Position numbers and translations under genes: made by a program
Notes under the pieces: generated by a model
Told to the model about the DNA's origin: nothing
Database searches by the model: none
The model's input: the letters and a program-made list of their open reading frames with translations, nothing else
Shown here: positions 57,327 to 64,000 of the stretch, piece by piece
Layout: each line of letters opens with the position of its first letter
Position numbering within the stretch: position 1 is the stretch's first letter
NCBI GenBank assembly: GCA_013347225.1
Contig: CP054595.1
Location: 1,178,001 to 1,242,000, forward strand
Reading direction: 5' to 3'
Source of the DNA: Candidatus Accumulibacter similis
GTDB taxonomy: Bacteria; Pseudomonadota; Gammaproteobacteria; Burkholderiales; Rhodocyclaceae
Length of the DNA: 64,000 nt

Positions 57327-58216
57327 GGCAGCTCGTCACGGTGCAGCAGGAAGACGTACTGGTCGCCGGCGCTGGTGTCGAGCCAGGTGAAGGGCGTGTC
57401 GGGGAAAGCGGCCTCGAGGGTTTCGCGGTTGTGGCCGATCTCCACCACCAGCAGACCATGAGGTTCGAGGTGCCGCCGTGCGCCGCCGAGGATGGCGCGC
57501 GTCAGGTCGAGTCCATCGTCGCCGCTGGCGAGCGCCAGCTCCGGTTCGTGCCGGTACTCGGCCGGCAGGCTGGCCATCGATGCGGCCGAGACGTAGGGCG
57601 GATTGGCGATGATCAGGTCGTAGCGGCGACCGCCGAGGCTGGCGAAGAGGTCGCCCTGCAACAGGCGGACGCGGTCGCCAAGTTCGTGTTCGGCGACGTT
57701 GCGCCGGGCGACGGCGAGCGCGTCGTCGGAGAGGTCGACGGCGTCCACGCTGGCGGCAGCGAAAGCATGTGCGGCAAGGATCGCCAGGCAGCCGGAGCCG
57801 GTGCACAGGTCGAGGACGCTGCCGATCGCGTCGGGCTCATCGATCCATGGCGCCAGTTGCTCGTGCAGCAGTTCGGCAATGAACGAGCGTGGGACGATCA
57901 CCCGCTCGTCGACGTAGAAGCGATGTTCGCCGAGCCAGGCTTCGTTGCTCAGGTACGCGGCCGGCAGCCGTTCGCTGACGCGGCGGTCGATCAGGCGCAG
58001 GGCGCCGACGCGTTCGTCGCTGGTCAGGCGCGCGTCGAGGAAGGGCTCCAGCCGGTCGAGTGGCAGGTGCAGGTGGTGCAGCAGCAGGTAGGCAGCTTCG
58101 TCCCAGGCGTTGTCCGACCCGTGGCCGAAGAACAGCTTCGCTTCGTTGAAGCGACTGACGGCGAAGCGCAGCAGGTCGCGCAGCGTGAACAGCTCGTTGC
58201 CGGCCTGCTCAGCCAT
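57323..58216 (-). CDS. prmB: 50S ribosomal protein L3 N5-glutamine methyltransferase
   Basis: SAM-dependent methyltransferase of 297 aa. An N-terminal helical domain ([20 protein letters not shown]) precedes [19 protein letters not shown] (SAM site) and the [20 protein letters not shown] motif with its catalytic NPPY. The N-terminal FGHGxDnAwDEA signature separates PrmB from PrmC. ATG 58216 is used; it overlaps the end of dapE by 8 bp. Confidence 0.94.
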   Translation of the reverse strand: MAEQAGNELFTLRDLLRFAVSRFNEAKLFFGHGSDNAWDEAAYLLLHHLHLPLDRLEPFLDARLTSDERVGALRLIDRRVSERLPAAYLSNEAWLGEHRFYVDERVIVPRSFIAELLHEQLAPWIDEPDAIGSVLDLCTGSGCLAILAAHAFAAASVDAVDLSDDALAVARRNVAEHELGDRVRLLQGDLFASLGGRRYDLIIANPPYVSAASMASLPAEYRHEPELALASGDDGLDLTRAILGGARRHLEPHGLLVVEIGHNRETLEAAFPDTPFTWLDTSAGDQYVFLLHRDELP

Positions 58217-59399
58217 GGACGGGCAGCAACTGCTCGAGGATGCGGCGGTAGATCGCTGCCAGCCGGGGCAGGGCGGCCACCTCGACGCATTCATCGACCT
58301 GGTGGATGCTCGCATTGACCGGGCCGATCTCGACCACCTGCGGACAGATGGCGGCGATGAAGCGACCGTCGGAGGTGCCGCCGCTGGTCGACAGATCGGC
58401 GTCGATTCCCGTTTCGTCGCGGATGGCCTGCAGCGCCGCTTCGATCAGCGCACCGCGGCCGGTCAGGAAGGGTCTGGCGCCGAGCGTCCAGGCGACGTCG
58501 TAGCTGAGGCCGGCGTCGTCGAGGACGGTGCAGAGGGCTTTCTGCAGCTGCTCCGGCGTGCTGGCGGTGGCAAAGCGGAAATTGAAGTCGACGACGACGC
58601 TGCCCGGGATGACGTTGCCGGCGCCGGTGCCGCCATGGATGTTGGAGACTTGCCAGGTGGTCGGCGGGAAGAACTCGTTGCCTTCGTCCCAGACCATCGC
58701 GGCAAGGGTGGCGAGCGCCGGCGCCAACAGGTGGATGGGGTTCTTCGCCAGGTGCGGGTAGGCAATGTGCCCCTGGATTCCCTTGACCGTGAGCCGCCCC
58801 GAGAGCGAGCCGCGGCGGCCGTTCTTGATCGTGTCGCCGAGTCGGGCGCTGGCCGTCGGTTCGCCGACGATGCAGTAGTCGATCGTTTCGCCGCGGCGGG
58901 CGAGGGCATCGGTGACGGCGACCGTGCCGTCGACCGCATCGCCTTCCTCGTCCGAGGTGAGCAGGAAGGCGAGCGAGCCGCGCTGCGCCGGCCGGGCGGC
59001 GACGAAGTCCTCCGCCGCGGTGACGAAGGCGGCGAGCGAACCCTTCATGTCGGCGGCACCACGGCCATAGAGCAGACCGTCGCGCTGCGTCGGCTGGAAA
59101 GGGTCGCTGTGCCACTCCGCCAGCGGTCCGCTGGGGACGACGTCGGTGTGCCCGGCGAAGCACAACAGCGGTCGCTGCTCGCCGCGGCGGGCCCAGAGGT
59201 TGCTCACCGCGCCGCGACGGATGAACTCGCAGCGAAAGCCCGCCGGGCGGAGGCGGGCGGCGATCAGGTCGAGGCAGCCGGCGTCATCGGGAGTGATCGA
59301 GCGGTGGCGGATCAACTGCGCGGCGAGTGCCACGGTCGCGTCGTCGCCCGCTGGCGCGCGCACCGGATCGTGGCCTGCCGGTGACGGTTCCTTCACCAC
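58209..59399 (-). CDS. dapE: Succinyl-diaminopimelate desuccinylase
   Basis: Dinuclear zinc hydrolase of 396 aa in lysine and peptidoglycan precursor synthesis. Motifs: [17 protein letters not shown] (His ligand and catalytic Asp), [31 protein letters not shown] (catalytic Glu) and [12 protein letters not shown]. The likely start is GTG 59399, although homologues usually begin around [17 protein letters not shown], so the true start could lie a few codons further in. dapC, dapD and dapE all occur within 4.5 kb here. Confidence 0.95.
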   Translation of the reverse strand: MVKEPSPAGHDPVRAPAGDDATVALAAQLIRHRSITPDDAGCLDLIAARLRPAGFRCEFIRRGAVSNLWARRGEQRPLLCFAGHTDVVPSGPLAEWHSDPFQPTQRDGLLYGRGAADMKGSLAAFVTAAEDFVAARPAQRGSLAFLLTSDEEGDAVDGTVAVTDALARRGETIDYCIVGEPTASARLGDTIKNGRRGSLSGRLTVKGIQGHIAYPHLAKNPIHLLAPALATLAAMVWDEGNEFFPPTTWQVSNIHGGTGAGNVIPGSVVVDFNFRFATASTPEQLQKALCTVLDDAGLSYDVAWTLGARPFLTGRGALIEAALQAIRDETGIDADLSTSGGTSDGRFIAAICPQVVEIGPVNASIHQVDECVEVAALPRLAAIYRRILEQLLPVHG

Positions 59400-59402
59400 C
59401 GC

Positions 59403-60584
59403 TCAGCCACTGACGGCATCGTCGAGGCTCAGGGTGAATTCCTTGTACGACGGGCTGCCGGGATTGGTCGCCGAAGGATCGAATCTGGGCTCGCGCGGTG
59501 TCTCGTCCATCGCGATGTTGCCGGCCGACTCGTGGTTGTTGATCAGCCACGACAGGTTGGTCGGCGAGTCGGCGTTCTGCAGTGCTTCCTGCAGCGTGAT
59601 CACCTCCGAGCGATAGAGCCGGAACAGGTCCTGCTCGAAGGTCCGCGATCCCGGTGCGAGGCTCTGTTCCATCGCATCCTTGAGCGCCGTGATGTCGCCG
59701 GCCTCGATCAGCTCCTGGACATGGTAGCTGTTGAGCAGGACTTCGACGGCAGGTATCAGCATGCCGTCCTTCTTCTTCACCAGCCGCTGCGAAACGATCG
59801 CCTTCAGGGTGACCGACAAATCCATGTACAGGGTCGAGCGGGTGTCGATCGGGAAGAAGTTGATCACCCGGTTGAGCGCATGGTAGCTGTTGTTGGCGTG
59901 CAGCGTGCCGAGGCAGAGGTGACCCGTCTGGGCGTAGGCGATCGCCGCCTGCATCGTCTCCCGGTCACGGATCTCGCCGATCAGGATGCAGTCGGGCGCC
60001 TGCCGCATGGCGTTCTTCAGCGCGTTCTCCCACCCCAGCGTATCCATGCCGATCTCGCGCTGGTTGACGATCGACTTCTTGTGCCGGAAGAGGTACTCGA
60101 TCGGATCCTCGATGGTCAGGATGTGCCCGGTGCAGTTGCTGTTCCGGTAGTCGAGCATCGACGCCAGGGTGGTGGACTTGCCGGAGCCGGTCGAGCCGAC
60201 GATGAGGATCAGCCCGCGTCGCTCCATCACCAGGTCGGCGAGTACCGGCGGCAGCATCAGCGACTCCAGCGTCGGGATGTTGCCCATGACGTAACGGATG
60301 ACGATCGAGATCGAACTGCGCTGGCGGAACAGATTGATGCGGAAGTTGCCGAGCTTGGCGACGCCGAAGGAGAGGTTCATCTCCTTGGTCTTCTCGAAGG
60401 CCTCGACCTGCTGCGGATTGAGGAGTTCGGCGGCGATCTTGTCGATCATCGCCGGTTCCATGATCTGCTGGTTGATCGGGACGGTCGAGCCCTGGATCTT
60501 GATGTGGATCGGCGCGCCGGCGCAGATGAAGATGTCCGACGCCTGGCGTTCGGCCATTGCGTTGAAGAGCTTGTCGAGGATCAT
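59403..60584 (-). CDS. pilU: Type IV pilus retraction ATPase, PilU type
   Basis: Hexameric PilT-like ATPase of 393 aa. Walker A is GSTGSGKSTT (130-139), the Asp and His boxes are LTIEDPIEYLFRHKKS and HLCLGTLHANNSYHAL, and Walker B is CILIGEIRDRETM. The sequence INFFPIDTRSTLYMDLSVTL and the long C-terminal tail point to PilU, the PilT-dependent accessory motor. pilT itself is not adjacent. It separates dapD from dapE. Confidence 0.9.
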   Translation of the reverse strand: MILDKLFNAMAERQASDIFICAGAPIHIKIQGSTVPINQQIMEPAMIDKIAAELLNPQQVEAFEKTKEMNLSFGVAKLGNFRINLFRQRSSISIVIRYVMGNIPTLESLMLPPVLADLVMERRGLILIVGSTGSGKSTTLASMLDYRNSNCTGHILTIEDPIEYLFRHKKSIVNQREIGMDTLGWENALKNAMRQAPDCILIGEIRDRETMQAAIAYAQTGHLCLGTLHANNSYHALNRVINFFPIDTRSTLYMDLSVTLKAIVSQRLVKKKDGMLIPAVEVLLNSYHVQELIEAGDITALKDAMEQSLAPGSRTFEQDLFRLYRSEVITLQEALQNADSPTNLSWLINNHESAGNIAMDETPREPRFDPSATNPGSPSYKEFTLSLDDAVSG

Positions 60585-60618
60585 CTGTCGGCCGCTGCCT
60601 GGGAGTGGCGGGATCGAG

Positions 60619-61440
<822 letters not shown>

Positions 61441-61459
61441 GTCTGCCTTCCTGACTTTC

Positions 61460-62656
61460 CTATGATCCTGAGATGAATTGGCGGATGCGTCCGGCTGCCT
61501 CGACACAGTCGGCGAGCGGTGCAACCAGCGCGATGCGGACGAAGCCGGCGCCCGGGTTGACGCCCTGGGCGGTGCGTCCAAGGTAGCTGCCCGGCAGCAG
61601 CAGCACATTATAGTCGGCGAAGAGCTGGCGGGCGAAGTCGGTATCGTTGCCGGGTGTCCGCAGCCAGAGGTAGAAGCCGGCGTCGGGCTGCGCGGTGCCC
61701 GGCAGGACCTCTGCCAGCAGCGGCGTCACCGCGGCGAACTTGGCGCGGTACTGGCGGCGGTTCTCGCGCACGTGCTCCTCATCGTTCCAGGCGGCGACGC
61801 TCGCCGCCTGGATCGCCGGATTCATCGCGCTGCCGTGATAGGTGCGGTAGAGGAGGAAGGAGCGGAGGATCGCCGGGTCGCCGGCGACGAAGCCCGAGCG
61901 CATGCCGGGGACGTTGGACCGCTTCGACAGACTGGAAAACATCACCAGCCGCTCGTGGCCGCGACCGAGCATCGTCGCCGCCTGCAGGCAGCCGAGCGGT
62001 GGCGCCTCCTCCTCCGGGAAGATCTCCGAGTAGCACTCGTCGGAGGCGATGACGAAGCCGTGCCGGTCGGCGAGCGCAAACAGGCGGCGCCAGTCGTCGA
62101 GCGTCAGCACCCTGCCGGTGGGGTTGCCGGGCGAGCAGACGAAGAAGAGCTGCACACGCTGCCAGTCGGCGTCGCTCAGCGCGGCGAAGTCGAAAGCGAA
62201 ATCGTTCCCGGGCAGGGTGTTGAGGAAGCGCGGCTCGGCACCGGCGAGGATCGCGGCGCCTTCGTAGATCTGGTAGAAGGGATTCGGGCTGACCACCAGC
62301 GGCGTGTGGCCGCGCGACGGATCGACGACGGCCTGGGCGAAGGCGAACAGGGCTTCGCGCGAGCCGTTCACCGGGATCACGCCGCTGTCCGGATCGATGC
62401 CGCCGAGCCCGTAACGCCGCTCCAGCCAGGCGACGATGCTGCGGCGCAGATCGCTGTTGCCAAGCGTGGTGGGATAATTTGCCAGTCCGCCGAGAGCGCC
62501 GGTCAAAGCCTCGCGGATGAACGCCGGGGTCGGGTGTTGCGGCTCGCCGATCGACAGCCTGATCTCGCGTTGCCGCGTCGGCGGTGTGACGCCGGCGAGA
62601 AGCTGGCGCAGCTTCTCGAACGGATAGGGCTGCAGTCTGCTGAGGTGGGGATTCAC
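61460..62656 (-). CDS. dapC: Succinyldiaminopimelate transaminase
   Basis: PLP aminotransferase of 398 aa preceding dapD. Signatures: [68 protein letters not shown] and [17 protein letters not shown] with the PLP-binding Lys. GTG 62656 (encoding [16 protein letters not shown]) is chosen because the TATAAT at 62687-62692 places the transcript start downstream of the ATG at 62707, and because homologues begin there. Confidence 0.92.
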   Translation of the reverse strand: MNPHLSRLQPYPFEKLRQLLAGVTPPTRQREIRLSIGEPQHPTPAFIREALTGALGGLANYPTTLGNSDLRRSIVAWLERRYGLGGIDPDSGVIPVNGSREALFAFAQAVVDPSRGHTPLVVSPNPFYQIYEGAAILAGAEPRFLNTLPGNDFAFDFAALSDADWQRVQLFFVCSPGNPTGRVLTLDDWRRLFALADRHGFVIASDECYSEIFPEEEAPPLGCLQAATMLGRGHERLVMFSSLSKRSNVPGMRSGFVAGDPAILRSFLLYRTYHGSAMNPAIQAASVAAWNDEEHVRENRRQYRAKFAAVTPLLAEVLPGTAQPDAGFYLWLRTPGNDTDFARQLFADYNVLLLPGSYLGRTAQGVNPGAGFVRIALVAPLADCVEAAGRIRQFISGS

Positions 62657-62686
62657 TGGCCTGCGGAGGTCGTGGCGGTACGCCGG

Positions 62687-62714
62687 ATTATAAGGGGCAT
62701 CGAGCAACCGTGAA
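62687..62714 (-). promoter_or_regulatory. Putative sigma-70 promoter of dapC-dapD
   Basis: TTCACG (62709-62714), 16-bp spacer, perfect TATAAT (62687-62692) on the minus strand. It overlaps the start of the divergent transporter gene. Confidence 0.55.
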
Positions 62715-63618
62715 AGAAAGCGGCGAGCAGGCGGCAGCGGGCGCGGCCGCGGCGGAAAGCCGGACGGCGGTCGCCGCGCTGCTCGGCGGCGCGCTGATCT
62801 GGGGACTGATCTGGTACCCCTACCGCATTCTGCGCGACGGCGGGGTCGATGGCGTGGCCGCAGCGACCGCGAGCTATGCGCTCGCCTTCGCGCTCGGCTG
62901 GATCTGCTGGCGGCCGCGGCGGTGCCGCGTCACTCCATCTTGGACGCTGCTCTGGATCGCCCTGGCTGCCGGCACCTGCAATCTGGGTTACGTCCTGGCA
63001 ACCCTGACCGGCGAAGTGATGCGTGTCCTGCTGCTCTTCTACCTGGCGCCCCTGTGGACCGTGCTGCTGGCACGCCTGCTGCTCGACGAGCGCCTCGATG
63101 CGGGTGGGGCGCTGGTCATCGGCCTGTCGCTCGCCGGTGCCGCGATCATGCTCTGGCAACCCCGGCTTGGGTTGCCGGCGCCGCAGGACGCTGCCGACTG
63201 GCTCGGCTTGCTCGCCGGTCTCGCCTTTGCCCTGTTCAACGTGCTTTCCCGCCGGGCGCGCCAGCTCAGCAGCGAGAGCAAGGTGCTGGCCGCCTTCGCC
63301 GGCGTGGTGGCGATGGGTCTGCTGCTCCTGCTGGCCGGTGCCGGCAGTTGGCGGCTGCCGACCGATACGACGCTGTGGTTGCTGCTCGCCCTGCTCGGCG
63401 GGGTTCTGCTGCTGACGAACGTCATCGTCCAGTTCGGCCTGGCGAGGGTGGCTGCCAACCGCGCCATCGTCATCATGCTGAGCGAACTCGCGGTCGCCGC
63501 GCTCGCCGCCTGGCTGCTGGCGGACGAGGCACTGGCGCCGCGCGAGTGGGTCGGCGGTGCCATCATCGTCGCCGCCAGCCTGTCCACGGCGCGTCGCGCT
63601 GCGGCCTTGCCGGCCTGA
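62710..63618 (+). CDS. DMT-family transporter (EamA)
   Basis: Inner-membrane protein of 302 aa with ten hydrophobic segments and two EamA repeats: LLGGALIWGLIWYPYRILRD near the N-terminus and LGLLAGLAFALFNVLSRRAR in the second half. GEVMRVLLLFYLAPLWTVLL is typical. It diverges from dapC. The substrate is unknown; an amino-acid exporter role is only suggested by position. Confidence 0.87.
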   Translation: MKESGEQAAAGAAAAESRTAVAALLGGALIWGLIWYPYRILRDGGVDGVAAATASYALAFALGWICWRPRRCRVTPSWTLLWIALAAGTCNLGYVLATLTGEVMRVLLLFYLAPLWTVLLARLLLDERLDAGGALVIGLSLAGAAIMLWQPRLGLPAPQDAADWLGLLAGLAFALFNVLSRRARQLSSESKVLAAFAGVVAMGLLLLLAGAGSWRLPTDTTLWLLLALLGGVLLLTNVIVQFGLARVAANRAIVIMLSELAVAALAAWLLADEALAPREWVGGAIIVAASLSTARRAAALPA

Positions 63619-63682
63619 ACGGGAGGCCGCCGAGGCCGCCGCGGAGCCTCGAACGGGGCAGGCCGCGGCGCGCGGCAGCGCA

Positions 63683-64000
63683 TCAACTCGTCGCGGCGCC
63701 GCAGCAGCGCTTGTACTTGCGGCCACTGCCGCACGGGCAGGGGTCGTTGCGGCCGACCTTCGGCGTTTGCCGGCGGATCGTACCGGTGCCACGCTGTGCC
63801 AGCCAGAAACGGTAGATGTTGCTCACCGCCTGCGGCAGCTTTTCCTCACACTCGTTGCGCAGTTCCTCGAGTTCCTCGCCGGCCGGCCAGTCTTCGCCGG
63901 CTGCTCTGGCCGCGGCTTCGGCGTCACCGGTGAGCAGGTAGAATGGGAAGAGTTGGTCGTCGAGGTAGGCGATCTCGTCGCTGTCCTCCAGCTCGTCACT
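63683..64000 (-). CDS. SEC-C motif protein, UPF0149/YecA-like (3' part only)
   Basis: The last 105 residues are in the window. They end with the zinc-binding SEC-C motif [20 protein letters not shown], as in SecA tails and YecA proteins. The preceding acidic helical region ([20 protein letters not shown]) fits the UPF0149 family. The start lies beyond the right edge. Confidence 0.85.
   Translation of the reverse strand, partial: SDELEDSDEIAYLDDQLFPFYLLTGDAEAAARAAGEDWPAGEELEELRNECEEKLPQAVSNIYRFWLAQRGTGTIRRQTPKVGRNDPCPCGSGRKYKRCCGAATS

Overview
The window is GC-rich bacterial chromosome, densely coding, with short or overlapping gene junctions. The PEP-CTERM/exopolysaccharide regulators PrsK, PrsR and PrsT, the EpsB-type sugar transferase, the split dapC-dapD-pilU-dapE-prmB order and the rpsO-pnp-pepN neighbourhood point to a floc- or biofilm-forming betaproteobacterium, most likely Rhodocyclaceae (Accumulibacter-like). 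That assignment is inference from gene families, not from a marker gene.

Layout. 1-3.9 kb: 5' part of purL, nnr (NAD(P)H-hydrate repair) and a DMT exporter. 3.9-10.5 kb: PfkB kinase, a two-component system divergent from a lipid A phosphoethanolamine transferase with a PmrA-box-like site between them, a patatin-like protein, a HIT protein and a 47-residue membrane protein. 10.9-25.1 kb: an exopolysaccharide block (O-antigen ligase-like protein with an extra periplasmic domain, EpsB-like sugar transferase, PrsK-PrsR-PrsT, UDP-HexNAc dehydrogenase, epimerase, lytic transglycosylase, trypsin-like protease). 25.2-30.9 kb: dinG, an ATP-grasp-like enzyme and the molybdenum cofactor genes mobB-moeA-moaD-moaE, several translationally coupled.

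30.9-44.5 kb is an accessory defence island on the minus strand. A type I restriction-modification operon (hsdM-hsdS-rhuM-hsdR) carries a Septu-like pair (PtuA-type ATPase and PtuB-type HNH nuclease) between hsdS and rhuM. The hsdR product has a C-terminal LexA/UmuD-like S24 peptidase domain with Ser, Lys and an Ala-Gly bond at a plausible cleavage position. This is the most unusual item in the window. Debris surrounds it: an N-terminal hsdR duplicate, a decayed fragment of a second hsdR family, a TumE/TumA-like toxin-antitoxin remnant and a 70-bp copy of part of the photolyase gene joined to a Fic-like tail.

44.5-50.5 kb: an iron-sulfur (6-4) photolyase/cryptochrome, a truncated FAD oxidoreductase and a divergent SDR protein, a cluster that resembles light-responsive loci; then a membrane protein, an ABC1/UbiB kinase and a histidine phosphatase. 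50.7-64 kb: tRNA-Lys with a near-consensus promoter and terminator, then housekeeping genes pnp, rpsO, pepN, an SGNH esterase, prmB, dapE, pilU, dapD and dapC, a second DMT transporter and the 3' end of a SEC-C protein gene.
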